Shown here in pieces: positions 47,199-56,661 of a stretch of DNA of 64,000 nt. The notes below the pieces were generated by a model. The model was not told the origin of the DNA, did not search any database, and was given only the letters and a program-made list of their open reading frames with translations. The DNA comes from Novosphingobium sp. FKTRR1 (GTDB taxonomy: Bacteria; Pseudomonadota; Alphaproteobacteria; Sphingomonadales; Sphingomonadaceae): positions 1 to 64,000 of the forward strand of contig NZ_JAIZDA010000008.1 in the NCBI RefSeq assembly GCF_020404405.1, given 5' to 3'. Position 1 is the first letter of the stretch. Each line of letters opens with the position of its first letter. The translations under genes and the position numbers were made by a program.

Positions 47199-47863
47199 AC
47201 GACGGCTTTTTCCAGCACGTGGTGTGGAGCGATATCGGTCAGGCCACGCTCGATACGCTGACGATGCTTGCCGGATCGCTGGCGCTCACGATCGGACTGG
47301 GCATTCCGCTGGGCGTGCTGCTGTTCGTGACCAGCGACGGACAGATCGACCAGAGCCGCCCGGTCAACCGCGTGCTGGGCATCGTGGTCAACGTGCTGCG
47401 CTCGATTCCGTTCGTCATCCTGCTGATCGTGATGATCCCGCTGACGCTGGCAATGGTCGGCACGTCGCTGGGCGTTGCCGGAGCGATCCCGCCGCTGGTC
47501 GGCGGGGCAGCGCCGTTCTATGCCCGGCTGGTCGAGGCGGCGCTGCGCGATGTGCCGCGCGCAACGATCGAAGCGGCGCAGGCGATGGGCGCCACCCGGT
47601 TGCAGATCATCGGCAAAGTGCTGCTGCCCGAAGCGCTACCCGGACTGACGGCAGGAGCGACCGTCACCGCGATCACGCTCGTCTCGTTCACCGCCATGGC
47701 TGGCGTCGTCGGTGCCGGGGGGCTGGGCGATCTTGCGATCCGCTATGGCTATCAGCGCTTTCAGGCCGATGTGATGCTGGTGACCGTCGTGCTGCTGGTA
47801 GTGCTGGTGCAATTCATCCAATGGGCTGGCGATCGCCTGACCCGCCTTGTCGATCATCGTTGA
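47195..47863 (+). CDS. metI: Methionine ABC transporter permease
   Basis: A 222-residue permease with five predicted membrane helices. The BPD-transport core is [41 protein letters not shown], of which [12 protein letters not shown] is the coupling helix contacting the ATPase; [26 protein letters not shown] is typical of MetI. Its ATG is coupled to the metN stop. Confidence 0.93.
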   Translation: MNDGFFQHVVWSDIGQATLDTLTMLAGSLALTIGLGIPLGVLLFVTSDGQIDQSRPVNRVLGIVVNVLRSIPFVILLIVMIPLTLAMVGTSLGVAGAIPPLVGGAAPFYARLVEAALRDVPRATIEAAQAMGATRLQIIGKVLLPEALPGLTAGATVTAITLVSFTAMAGVVGAGGLGDLAIRYGYQRFQADVMLVTVVLLVVLVQFIQWAGDRLTRLVDHR

Positions 47864-47876
47864 AGGGCTGAAATCC

Positions 47877-48683
47877 ATGAAGCGTCGCGCTTTTCTGACA
47901 TTTGGCGCCGTTCTGCTGCTGGCCGCCTGTGGCCATGGTGGTTCCGGATCGGGCGGATCATCGGGTCAGGTGCTGACCATCGCGGCAACCGCCGTACCGC
48001 ACGCCGAAATCCTCGAACATATCAAACCCGAACTAGCCAAGCAGGGCGTGAACCTCGATATCCGGGTGTTCAACGATTACGTACAACCCAATCTGCAGGT
48101 CGATCAGGGCCAGATCGACGTCAACTATTTCCAGACCGGCCCCTATCTCGATGAGTTCAACAAGGCGCGCGGCACGCATCTGCAACCGATCGCGGGGATC
48201 CACATCGAACCGCTGGGCGCTTATTCCCGCCGGTGGAAGTCGCTTGCCGATCTGCCGGTCGGTGCAACGGTGGCGATCCCCAACGAGCCGAGCAACGGTG
48301 GCCGCGCGCTGCTGTTGCTGCAAAAGGCCGGGTTGGTGCAGTTGAAGAACCCGGCATACCCGCTGTCCAGCGTGCACGATGTAATCGGCAATCCGCGCAA
48401 GCTGGTGTTCCGCGAACTCGAATCGGCCACGCTGCCGCGCACGCTGGGTGAGGTCGATCTGGCCCTCATCAACACCAACTATGCGCTTGATGCCAAGCTC
48501 AATCCGGTGCGCGATGCGTTGGCGGTCGAGGACAGCAGATCGCCCTATGTCAACTTCGTAGTGGGCAAGCCGGGCGCCGAAGCCGATCCGCGCGTCAAGA
48601 AGCTGATCGCGGTGCTGAAAAGCGACGATGTCCGCAAGTTCATGGCCGAACGCTACAAGGGCGCGGTGCTGCCGGTGTTCTGA
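47877..48683 (+). CDS. metQ: Methionine-binding lipoprotein MetQ
   Basis: A 268-residue NlpA/MetQ-family binding protein. A lipoprotein signal with lipobox LLAAC ends at Cys18, followed by a Gly/Ser linker. The binding domain has ATAVPHAEILEHIKPELA, VNYFQTGPYLDEFN, IPNEPSNGGRALLLLQKAG and VDLALINTNYAL. It delivers methionine or a related compound to MetNI. The ATG overlaps nothing and lies 13 bases beyond metI. Confidence 0.93.
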   Translation: MKRRAFLTFGAVLLLAACGHGGSGSGGSSGQVLTIAATAVPHAEILEHIKPELAKQGVNLDIRVFNDYVQPNLQVDQGQIDVNYFQTGPYLDEFNKARGTHLQPIAGIHIEPLGAYSRRWKSLADLPVGATVAIPNEPSNGGRALLLLQKAGLVQLKNPAYPLSSVHDVIGNPRKLVFRELESATLPRTLGEVDLALINTNYALDAKLNPVRDALAVEDSRSPYVNFVVGKPGAEADPRVKKLIAVLKSDDVRKFMAERYKGAVLPVF

Positions 48684-48701
48684 CCGCCTGTCGGTGGCAG
48701 G

Positions 48702-50984
48702 CTAACCCAGGATCGGCGGATCGAAGGCGCGCACTGGCGGGACGTCGCCCTCCCAACGCCGCGCCTCGATCAGGCACGTGTGCGCGCTGCACCCTTGCGA
48801 CAGCGCCGATGCCCCGCGGTCGAGCGTCAGCACGTTGGGGTTGCCGTGCCGGTCAAGATCGCCATCGGGGTCGTACCATGCCCCGGTCGATAGCCGCGCC
48901 ACGCCGGGCATGATCGCGGGGTTGAGCACGGCTCCGGCCAGGCAGCGGCCGCGGTCGTTGAACAGTTCGACCACGTCACCCTCGCCAATGCCGCGCGCAG
49001 CCGCATCGGCGGGGTTGAGGTGCACGCCTTCGCGCCCGTGCACTTTTCCCGCGCGGCTCCATGGCGAAGGATCGAGCTGGCTGTGCAGGCGCCGTGCTGG
49101 CTGGTCGGAAATCAGGTGCAGCGGATGATGCCGCGCTTGCGGCGCGCCCAGCCACTCGAACGGTTCGCGCCACACCGCGTGGCCGGGGCAATCGTCGAGC
49201 GCGAACCCGGCGATGCGTTCGGAGAAGAGCTCCAGCTTGCCCGACGGCGTGCGCAGCGGGTTGGCCTGCGGATCGGCGCGGAAGGCGGCATGCATGTCGA
49301 ACGGTTCGTCGTGGGTGGACAGGTCGATCAGGCCCTGCTGCCAGAATGCATCGAATTCGGGCAGGTCGATGCCTTGTGCCGCCACTGCCGCGCGGTTGGT
49401 GGTGTAGATGTGGCGCAGCCAGTCCATTTCGCCGCGCCCTTCGGCAAAGGCCTGCGCCGTGCCCAGTCGCTCGGCCAGTCCGGCAAGGATGACGTGGTCG
49501 TCGCGCGCCTCGCCCTGCACCGGCACCGCCTGCTTCATCGCGATGTAGTACCCTTCGCGCGTGGCAAAGCCGATGTCGTTGCGCTCCAGCGCGATGGTGG
49601 CCGGCAGCACGATGTCGGCATGGCGCGCCGCCGCATTCCAGTACTGTTCCTGCACCACGATGGTTTCGGGCCGGGCCCATGCCCGGCGCAGGCGGTTGAG
49701 ATCCTGATGATGGTGGAACGGATTGCCCCCCGCCCAATGCACCAGCCGGATATCGGGATAGCGGTAGTGCCCGCCGTTGTAGCGAAACGGCTCACCGGGG
49801 TGCAGCAGCATGTCGGCCAGCCGCGCACAGGGGATGAAGTCGGCCACCGGATTGCGCCCTTGCGGGAAGACCGGGCCGGGGATTTTCACATGCGCGCTGC
49901 CCATCAGGTTCATCGCGCCATAGCCGAGGCCGTAGCCGCCGCCGGGCAGGCCGATCTGCCCCAGCATCGCCGCCAGCGTCACCAGCGCCCAGAACGGCTG
50001 CTCGCCATGCGCAGCGCGCTGCAAGGCCCATGACGCGTTCAGCATCGTGCGGTTGGCGAGCATGGCCGCCGCCAGATCGCGCGTCACTTGCGCCGGAACC
50101 CCGGTGATCGGCTCGGCCCATTCGGCGGTCTTGGCCACCCCATCGCTCTGCCCGGTGAGGTAAGGCACGAAACGGTCGAAGCCGACGGTGTGGCTGTCGA
50201 TGAAGCCGCGATCGAAGCGTGGATCGTGCAGCACGGCATGGGCCAGCGCCAGCATCATCGCGGTGTCGGTATTGGGTCGCAAGGGCACCCATTCCACCCC
50301 CTCGCCCGCCTCGAAATTGTCGCCCACCGGACCGATGTTGACGATCCGCACGCCCGCACGGGCCAGCGAGTGCAGTCCATCGCGCACGCGGTGACGCCCC
50401 GCCCCGCTGGACGAGACTTGCGCGTTCTTCAACGGCACCCCGCCGAACGAGACGAACAGCGTGCAGTGCTCGGCCAGCACCGGCCAACTGGTGTGCGAGG
50501 CGTTGGAGGTGTCCATGTCCGCCGCGATGTGCGGCATCAGCACCCGCCCCGCGCCCAGACTGTAGCTGTCGACGCTGCGCACATAGCCGCCGATCGTGTT
50601 GTAGAACCGGTGCAACTGGCTTTGCGCATGGTGGAACCGTCCCGCACTGGCCCAGCCGTACGATCCGGCAAAAATCGCGGCATTGCCATGATCTGCCCGC
50701 ACACGGGCGATTTCACCGGCGACAAGGTCGAGCGCTTCATCCCAGCCGACCTCGACGAACGGTTCGTCCCCCCGGCCGGTCCGGTTGCGCCCATCCAGCC
50801 AGCCGCGACGGACAGCGGGCCGGGCGATGCGCAAGCCCGCCACCTCAGGCGCAAGCTGATCCAGCCCGATGCGCGTCGGATCGGGATCTGCCCGCAACGG
50901 CCGCAGCACCGGTTGGTCCGTGCGGTCACCCCGCTCGACCTCGTAAATGCCCCAGTGCGCGGCCGAGTATGTGCGATCCGTCAA
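48702..50984 (-). CDS. Molybdopterin oxidoreductase, BisC/TorZ-type
   Basis: A 760-residue DMSO-reductase-family enzyme without an N-terminal Fe-S motif and without a signal peptide. GSYGWASAGRFHHAQSQLHRF and NTIGGYVRSVDSYSLGAG match biotin sulfoxide / methionine sulfoxide reductases; the serine in the latter is a likely Mo ligand. Further motifs are VPLRPNTDTAMMLALAHAV, QYWNAAARHADIVLPATIALE and HLISDQPARRLHSQLD. It begins at TTG 50984 behind AAAGGC; no ATG fits. It probably reduces biotin or methionine sulfoxide in the cytoplasm, which would suit the neighbouring metNIQ. Confidence 0.85.
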   Translation of the reverse strand: MTDRTYSAAHWGIYEVERGDRTDQPVLRPLRADPDPTRIGLDQLAPEVAGLRIARPAVRRGWLDGRNRTGRGDEPFVEVGWDEALDLVAGEIARVRADHGNAAIFAGSYGWASAGRFHHAQSQLHRFYNTIGGYVRSVDSYSLGAGRVLMPHIAADMDTSNASHTSWPVLAEHCTLFVSFGGVPLKNAQVSSSGAGRHRVRDGLHSLARAGVRIVNIGPVGDNFEAGEGVEWVPLRPNTDTAMMLALAHAVLHDPRFDRGFIDSHTVGFDRFVPYLTGQSDGVAKTAEWAEPITGVPAQVTRDLAAAMLANRTMLNASWALQRAAHGEQPFWALVTLAAMLGQIGLPGGGYGLGYGAMNLMGSAHVKIPGPVFPQGRNPVADFIPCARLADMLLHPGEPFRYNGGHYRYPDIRLVHWAGGNPFHHHQDLNRLRRAWARPETIVVQEQYWNAAARHADIVLPATIALERNDIGFATREGYYIAMKQAVPVQGEARDDHVILAGLAERLGTAQAFAEGRGEMDWLRHIYTTNRAAVAAQGIDLPEFDAFWQQGLIDLSTHDEPFDMHAAFRADPQANPLRTPSGKLELFSERIAGFALDDCPGHAVWREPFEWLGAPQARHHPLHLISDQPARRLHSQLDPSPWSRAGKVHGREGVHLNPADAAARGIGEGDVVELFNDRGRCLAGAVLNPAIMPGVARLSTGAWYDPDGDLDRHGNPNVLTLDRGASALSQGCSAHTCLIEARRWEGDVPPVRAFDPPILG

Positions 50985-51240
50985 GCGACTGCCTTTCGAA
51001 TGGTGATCATGAGGAACTGCAGGGACGGGATGCCTAAAAACTGCCGCTGCGCGCAACCAAAATGGCGATCGATCATTGCCAATATAGGCTGAAGCATTTC
51101 CCATACCTCGATATTCGCACGTAATTAAAGTCACTTACGCCGTCACATCAAGTATCGCGATATGCGGTTGAGCAATGCGCGATAACCCCACAATGGAGCA
51201 ATCACGCATTGGTCCCCGCGCACTTTACGTGGGGGAAATC
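50985..51240. promoter_or_regulatory. Divergent intergenic region, BisC-like / TonB receptor
   Basis: About 256 bases, AT-rich around 51060-51180 (for example AATTAAAG, TATCGCGATA). Must contain promoters for both divergent genes. GAGCAAT and GCGCGATA motifs recur, but no operator can be assigned with confidence. Confidence 0.4.
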
Positions 51241-53778
51241 GTGAAACTGAACCGGAACCTTGCCGTTCTGGCAGGCGTGGCGCTTGGCGCCCTTGCCCAG
51301 AGCGTCGCCGTCCATGCCGCCGAAGCACCTGCTGCCGCGCCGGAAGCCACTGCACCTGCCGATGCGGCCGCGCCTGCCGACAGCGATGGCGGGGCCATCG
51401 TCGTCACCGGACTGCGCGGCGTCGAGTTGCGCTCGATCACCAAGAGCCCGGCGCCGATCGATGTGCTGCGCGGCGATCAGGTCAATTCGATCGGTCGCGC
51501 CGAATTCGGTGAGGCGCTGACCAAGCTGCTGCCTTCGTTCAACTTCGTGACCAATCAGGCGGGCGTGACCTCGATCGTCCGTCCGATCACCAATCGCGGT
51601 CTTGGCCCGGCCTATACGCTGGTGCTGGTCAACGGCAAACGCCGCCACAACAGCGCTTCGATCACCGCCGGTTCGGGCGACAACAGCGGCGTCAACCCGG
51701 TCGATTACGACCTGATCCCGGCGGGTCTGGTCGGCACGATCCAGGTGCTCAAGGACAGCGCCGCCGCGCAGTACGGTTCGGACGCGGTGGCCGGTGTGGT
51801 CAACGTCAAGCTCAATGACAGCGACCACGGCGTCAACGCCTCGGTTACCGGCGGCAGCCTGTATGAAGGCAATGGCAGCCTGCAAAGCTGGAAGGCGCAG
51901 GCCGACGCAGGCTTCAAACTGGGCAATGGCGGCTTCCTGCATGTCAGCGGCGATGTGCGTCATCGCGGGCAGGCCTGGTGGAATTTCCCGGCCACCAACC
52001 TTGCCTTCTACGGTTCGCCCACCGCACCCAGCGCCGCGGCGCAGGCCAAGAACGCCGCATGGAACAAGGACGGCGCCCATAACGGCGACCCCAAGATCAA
52101 CGCCTGGAACATCGCCTACAACGCGCGCCTGCCGATCTCGGACAGCACAACGCTGTACTCGTTCGGCACGTATGGCCACCGCGAAAGCGCGGCGGGCAAC
52201 AACGTGCGCCGCGAAAACAGCAAGGCCAGCTTCGACGTGCTGTTCCCCAATGGCTATCACCCGGTCAACAACATCGCCGAAAACGACTATCAGGTCGTCG
52301 TCGGCGCCGATGGCGATGCTGGCGGTTGGAAATGGGATCTTTCCACGACGTATGGCCGCAACCGCGCGCACCATTCCAGCGACCTGACGCTCAACCCCTC
52401 GCTCGGACCGACGGGGCCGACGCACTTCGACAATCTGGCGACCTACATCTTCGACCAGTGGACCACCAATGCCGACGTCACCAAGGCGCTCGACGTCGGG
52501 CTGGCCAAGCCCTTGCAGGTTTCGCTTGGTGCCGAATACCGCCGCGACCAGTTCAAGACGCTGGCGGGCGATGCCGACGGCTATCGCAATGGCGGCTATG
52601 TCTACAAGGCGGGCGACCAGCTCGACGATCCCAACCTCGGCCAGCTCGCACTTGTCGGCGCGCAATCCTCGTTCACCATCCGCCCCGGAGAGCAGGCGAA
52701 CATCAGCCGCAACGTGCTGGCAGGCTATGTCGATCTGGGCATCTATCCGCTCGATCAATGGTATATCGGTGCGGCGGGCCGCGTCGAGCACTACAGCGAC
52801 GCATCGGGCACCACGGTGGGCGGCAAGTTCAACACCCGCTTCGACATCACCGACCACTTCGCGCTGCGCGGAACGGTGGGGACGGGCTTTCGTGCGCCGT
52901 CGCTTTCGCAGATCGGTTATGCCCAGACCGACAACCGCACCGCCATCGTCGGCGGCGTGATCGTGCCCTCGCTGTCGGTGCTGGCGCTCAACACCTCGCC
53001 GCTGGCCCGCGCGCTTGGTGCAGCCGACCTCAAACCCGAAAAGTCGGTCAACTTCGGGATCGGCGCGGTCTGGGAGATCAGCCCCAGCTTCTCGATCACG
53101 GCTGACGGCTATCAGGTGACGGTCAAGAACCGCATCATCCGCAGCAGCAACCTGGCCGGGGCGAACGTGACGGCCGCGCTGATCGCCAACGGCTATACCG
53201 GCACCGAATTCGTCACCTACTTCGCCAATGCGCTCGACACCCGCAGCCGTGGGGTCGACGTGGTGGTCGAAGCGCGGCACAACTTCGGCGATCTGGGCAA
53301 GCTCAACCTCTCGGCATCGTTCAACTACAACGAGACCGCGATCCGCCGCCTTGCCGACACGCCTGCGGCGCTGGGCACGCTGCGCAGCGGTTTCGTGTTC
53401 TTCGGGCGTGACCGGCAGGGGGAACTGTCGGTCGGCAATCCCAAGACCAAGCTGGTGGTCTCGGCCAACTGGTCGATCAAGCCGTTCGAGATCAATGTGC
53501 AGACCACGCGTTATGGCAAGCTGACTTACTGGCGCTCGCAGTTGGAAACGCAGGATCGCGTCTATGGCGCCAAGTGGATCACCGACATCGACGTGGGCCT
53601 GAACGTGTCCCGCTTTGCCAAACTGTCATTCGGCGCGGCCAACGTGTTCGCGGTCCGGCCCGATGCCTATCCGGAACTGGGCGATCCCAATACCGGCTCG
53701 TCGGGCTTCGTCTATGGCCCATCGCCGTTCGCACCCAGTGGCGGCTATTACTATGGCCGTATCGGGTTGTCGTTCTGA
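51241..53778 (+). CDS. TonB-dependent outer-membrane receptor
   Basis: An 845-residue receptor. A signal peptide (LAVLAGVALGALAQSVAVHA) is followed by an Ala/Pro/Asp-rich linker, the TonB box-like GGAIVVTGL, a plug domain (SPAPIDVLRGDQVNSIG ... RGLGPAYTLVLVNGKRRH ... IQVLKDSAAAQYGSDAVAGV) and a 22-strand barrel ending YYYGRIGLSF with the terminal aromatic. The ligand is unknown; the coupled oxidoreductase genes suggest a carbohydrate-like or other small organic compound. The start is GTG 51241 behind GGGGGAA. Its stop overlaps the next ATG (TGATG). Confidence 0.92.
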   Translation: MKLNRNLAVLAGVALGALAQSVAVHAAEAPAAAPEATAPADAAAPADSDGGAIVVTGLRGVELRSITKSPAPIDVLRGDQVNSIGRAEFGEALTKLLPSFNFVTNQAGVTSIVRPITNRGLGPAYTLVLVNGKRRHNSASITAGSGDNSGVNPVDYDLIPAGLVGTIQVLKDSAAAQYGSDAVAGVVNVKLNDSDHGVNASVTGGSLYEGNGSLQSWKAQADAGFKLGNGGFLHVSGDVRHRGQAWWNFPATNLAFYGSPTAPSAAAQAKNAAWNKDGAHNGDPKINAWNIAYNARLPISDSTTLYSFGTYGHRESAAGNNVRRENSKASFDVLFPNGYHPVNNIAENDYQVVVGADGDAGGWKWDLSTTYGRNRAHHSSDLTLNPSLGPTGPTHFDNLATYIFDQWTTNADVTKALDVGLAKPLQVSLGAEYRRDQFKTLAGDADGYRNGGYVYKAGDQLDDPNLGQLALVGAQSSFTIRPGEQANISRNVLAGYVDLGIYPLDQWYIGAAGRVEHYSDASGTTVGGKFNTRFDITDHFALRGTVGTGFRAPSLSQIGYAQTDNRTAIVGGVIVPSLSVLALNTSPLARALGAADLKPEKSVNFGIGAVWEISPSFSITADGYQVTVKNRIIRSSNLAGANVTAALIANGYTGTEFVTYFANALDTRSRGVDVVVEARHNFGDLGKLNLSASFNYNETAIRRLADTPAALGTLRSGFVFFGRDRQGELSVGNPKTKLVVSANWSIKPFEINVQTTRYGKLTYWRSQLETQDRVYGAKWITDIDVGLNVSRFAKLSFGAANVFAVRPDAYPELGDPNTGSSGFVYGPSPFAPSGGYYYGRIGLSF

Positions 53779-54515
53779 TGGCGGGCGGACGGGAGGCTGA
53801 CGCAACTGGGGGCGTAAAGCGGCGCGAACTCCTGTCCGCCGCATTTGTGGCAACGGCGACCGGAGCCTTGCCTCCGGTCGCCGCGCGCGCCGCTGCGGGC
53901 CCATCCGCACCCCCAGCCGAAACAGGCCCGGCCGCCAGACCTCAGGCGTTCCTGACGCTCAGCCCGGCGGAAGCAGAGTTCCTGACCGCTGCGGTCGATA
54001 CCCTGATCCCGGCCGACGCGCTGTCGCCCTCGGCGAGCGACCTTGGCGTGGTCGTGTTCATCGACCGGCAACTGGCGGGAGCCTGGGGTGGCGGGGCGCG
54101 GCTCTATCGCAGCGGGCCATTCGTCAAGGGCAAGCCCGAGCATGGCTATCAACTGCCGCTGACCCCGCGCGAGTACTTTGCCGCCGGGATTGCCGCGGTG
54201 GACCTGTGGGCGCGCACCGGCTTCGGGCGTCCGCTGGCTGCGCTCGACCAGCCCACCCGCGAGGCAGCGCTGCACCGGCTGGAGCGTGGTGAAGCCGATC
54301 TTGGCGAGCTTTCCCCGCGCGATTTCTTCGAGGCGCTGCTGGCGATCACCATCGAGGGTTTTCTGGCCGATCCGATCTATGGCGGCAACCGCGACAAGGC
54401 GGGCTGGAAGATGGTCGGCTACCCCGGCCTGCCCGCGACTTACGCCAATGCGGTGGTGCGCGCCAAGGGTCAGCCGTTCCACCCCGCTCCCAAATCGATC
54501 GAGGACTTCCTGTGA
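53778..54515 (+). CDS. Gluconate 2-dehydrogenase subunit 3-type protein
   Basis: A 245-residue small subunit with a twin-arginine signal (VKRRELLSAAFVATATGALP). The mature part (FLTLSPAEAEFLTAAVDTLI, FIDRQLAGAWGGGARLYRSG, GFLADPIYGGNRDKAGWKMVGYPG) is the gluconate_2-dh3 domain. In such complexes it carries the signal-less flavoprotein subunit through the TAT pore and anchors it. Both ends are coupled: TGATG with the receptor and GTGA with the GMC gene. Confidence 0.9.
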   Translation: MAGGREADATGGVKRRELLSAAFVATATGALPPVAARAAAGPSAPPAETGPAARPQAFLTLSPAEAEFLTAAVDTLIPADALSPSASDLGVVVFIDRQLAGAWGGGARLYRSGPFVKGKPEHGYQLPLTPREYFAAGIAAVDLWARTGFGRPLAALDQPTREAALHRLERGEADLGELSPRDFFEALLAITIEGFLADPIYGGNRDKAGWKMVGYPGLPATYANAVVRAKGQPFHPAPKSIEDFL

Positions 54516-56287
54516 GCGTTACCCGCCTGAAGCCCGTCGACGTCGTGGTCATCGGGGTGGGCTGGACCGGCGCCATTGCCGCGCGCGAACTGACCCGCGC
54601 CGGGCTGTCGGTGGTAGGGCTGGAGCGCGGACCCTTGCGCACGCCGGGCGAGGATTTCGTGTTGCCGGGTATTCGCGACGAACTGCGCTATGCGATCCGG
54701 CAGGAACTGTTTCAGGATTCCTCGGTCGAGACGGTGACGATGCGCCACGCGCGCGGCGAAGCAGCCTTGCCGATGCGGCGCTTCGGTGCGTTCACGCCGG
54801 GCACCGGCACCGGTGGCGCCGGATCGCACTGGAACGGCATGCACTGGCGCTACCTGCCCTATGACCTCAACCCGCGCCGCCACATCACCCAGCGCTATGG
54901 CAAGGGCGCGATCCCGGCCGAGATGACCATCGGCGACTTCGGCATCGAATGGGACGAGATCGAGCCCTATTACGACCGGTTCGAGAAACTGTGCGGCGTT
55001 TCGGGCAAAGCCGGGAACATCGGCGGGCGGGTGATCGCGGGCGGCAATCCGTTCGAAGGCGCGCGCACCAGCGAGTTTCCCAACCCGCCACTGGTACGCA
55101 CCGCCGCCGGTGACATTTTTGCCGCCGCCTCCGAAAAGCTGGGCTACAAGCCGTTCCCGCTGCCCGCCAGCAATTCCAGCCGCGCCTATACCAATGCCGA
55201 AGGGGCGACGCTGGGCGCCTGCGCCTATTGCGGGCATTGCGAGCGCTTCGGCTGCGAGGTCAATGCCAAGGCCAGTCCCAACACCACCCTGTTCCCGGCG
55301 CTGCTGGCCGACCAGCGCTTCAGCTTGCGCACCAATTCCTATGTCCGCGACCTGGTGTTCGACCGCCATGCGAAGCGGGTGACGGCGGTGCGCTATGTCG
55401 ATACCCGCAGCGGCGAGGTGTTCGAACAGGAAGCGGGGCTGGTCATTCTGGGCGGATATGTCTTCACCAACACCCTGCTGATGCTGACCTCGGGCATCGG
55501 CACGCCCTATGACCCGGCCACCGGGCACGGTGCGGTGGGGCGCAACTATTGCTACCAGACCGGCGCCGGGGTGCAGGTGTTCTTCAAGGATGGCGCGTTC
55601 AATCCCTTCATGGGTGCAGGCGCGCTGGGCACCAACATCGACGAATTCAACGGCGACAACTTCGACCACGCGGGCCTCGGCTTCTTTGGTGGCTCGACCA
55701 TCGGCGTGACCAGCGGCGGCGGGCGACCGATCCAGCACCGCCCGGTGCCGCCGGGCACGCCGCGCTGGGGATCGGCGTGGAAGCAGGCGACGGCGCAGTG
55801 GTACAACCGCAGCTTTGGCATCGGCGCATCGGGCGCGAACTATGCCCACCGCGAAAACTATCTGGACCTTGATCCCACCTATCGCGACGCGCTGGGCCAC
55901 CCGCTGCTGCGCATGACCTACAACTTCCGCGAGAACGACCAGCGACTGGCCGCGCATTCGGCCGAGCAATTGACCCGCATTGCCAAGGCGATGGACGCCA
56001 CCATCGTCTCCGAACCGGCGCTGCGGCGTGGCAATTTCCACGTCGTACCCTATCAATCCACCCACAATACCGGAGGCACGATCATGGGCAGCGATCCGCG
56101 CGGCAGCGTGGTCAACCGCCACCTGCAAAGCTGGGACGCGCACAACCTGTTCATCCTTGGTGCCTCGGTGTTCCCGCAGAACACCAGCTACAACCCCACC
56201 GGCACCGTTGGCGCGCTGGCCTATTGGGCGACCGACGCGATCATCCACCAGTACCTTAAGGGGCCCGGCGCGCTGGTGGCGGCATGA
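54512..56287 (+). CDS. GMC oxidoreductase, membrane dehydrogenase large subunit
   Basis: A 591-residue FAD-dependent dehydrogenase of the gluconate-2-/sorbitol-dehydrogenase large-subunit type. The FAD site is VDVVVIGVGWTGAIAARELT; GTGTGGAGSHWNGMHWR binds FAD, ACAYCGHCERFGCEVNAKAS is a Cys-rich stretch seen in this group, and the C-terminal catalytic region has STHNTGGTIMGSDPRGSVV and SYNPTGTVGALAY. No signal peptide of its own. GTG start within GTGA; ATGA with the cytochrome gene downstream. The sugar or alcohol oxidised is unknown. Confidence 0.9.
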   Translation: MSVTRLKPVDVVVIGVGWTGAIAARELTRAGLSVVGLERGPLRTPGEDFVLPGIRDELRYAIRQELFQDSSVETVTMRHARGEAALPMRRFGAFTPGTGTGGAGSHWNGMHWRYLPYDLNPRRHITQRYGKGAIPAEMTIGDFGIEWDEIEPYYDRFEKLCGVSGKAGNIGGRVIAGGNPFEGARTSEFPNPPLVRTAAGDIFAAASEKLGYKPFPLPASNSSRAYTNAEGATLGACAYCGHCERFGCEVNAKASPNTTLFPALLADQRFSLRTNSYVRDLVFDRHAKRVTAVRYVDTRSGEVFEQEAGLVILGGYVFTNTLLMLTSGIGTPYDPATGHGAVGRNYCYQTGAGVQVFFKDGAFNPFMGAGALGTNIDEFNGDNFDHAGLGFFGGSTIGVTSGGGRPIQHRPVPPGTPRWGSAWKQATAQWYNRSFGIGASGANYAHRENYLDLDPTYRDALGHPLLRMTYNFRENDQRLAAHSAEQLTRIAKAMDATIVSEPALRRGNFHVVPYQSTHNTGGTIMGSDPRGSVVNRHLQSWDAHNLFILGASVFPQNTSYNPTGTVGALAYWATDAIIHQYLKGPGALVAA

Positions 56288-56661
56288 AGCGGGCGCTGCT
56301 GCCGACGCTGCTGGCTCTGCTCGCGAATGGCGCAGGAGCGATCCGAGCCGCTCCACCGCAACCAGCGGCACCCGCAGAATTCGCCGATTGCGCCGCCTGT
56401 CACAATGACAAGCCCGATGCGCTTGGCCCGGACCTGACCGGCGTGGTCGGGCGGGTGGCAGGAACCGTGCCCGGCTACCGCTATTCCGGCCCGCTCAAGC
56501 GCAGCGGATTGACCTGGAACGCGCAGAACTTGCGCGACTGGCTGATCGATCCGCAAGCCGTCGTGCCCGGCAACCGCATGCCCTATTCGGGCGCAAGTCC
56601 TGAGGCCGCCGACCGGATCGTCGCCTATCTGGCCGCGCAGTCGCCAGCCAAGCCGCGCTAG
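56284..56661 (+). CDS. Cytochrome c, single heme
   Basis: A 125-residue class I cytochrome c with a Sec signal (LLPTLLALLANGAGAIRA). The heme is bound at CAACH with axial Met in PGNRMPYSGAS and the helix ADRIVAYLAAQ. It is the presumed electron acceptor of the flavoprotein upstream. Known gluconate dehydrogenases use a larger three-heme cytochrome; here only one heme site exists. Start overlaps the GMC stop. Confidence 0.92.
   Translation: MKRALLPTLLALLANGAGAIRAAPPQPAAPAEFADCAACHNDKPDALGPDLTGVVGRVAGTVPGYRYSGPLKRSGLTWNAQNLRDWLIDPQAVVPGNRMPYSGASPEAADRIVAYLAAQSPAKPR

Noticed and set aside
54470..56371. Long minus-strand open frame antisense to the GMC gene
   Set aside because: The plus strand carries clear FAD and GMC motifs with coupled neighbours.
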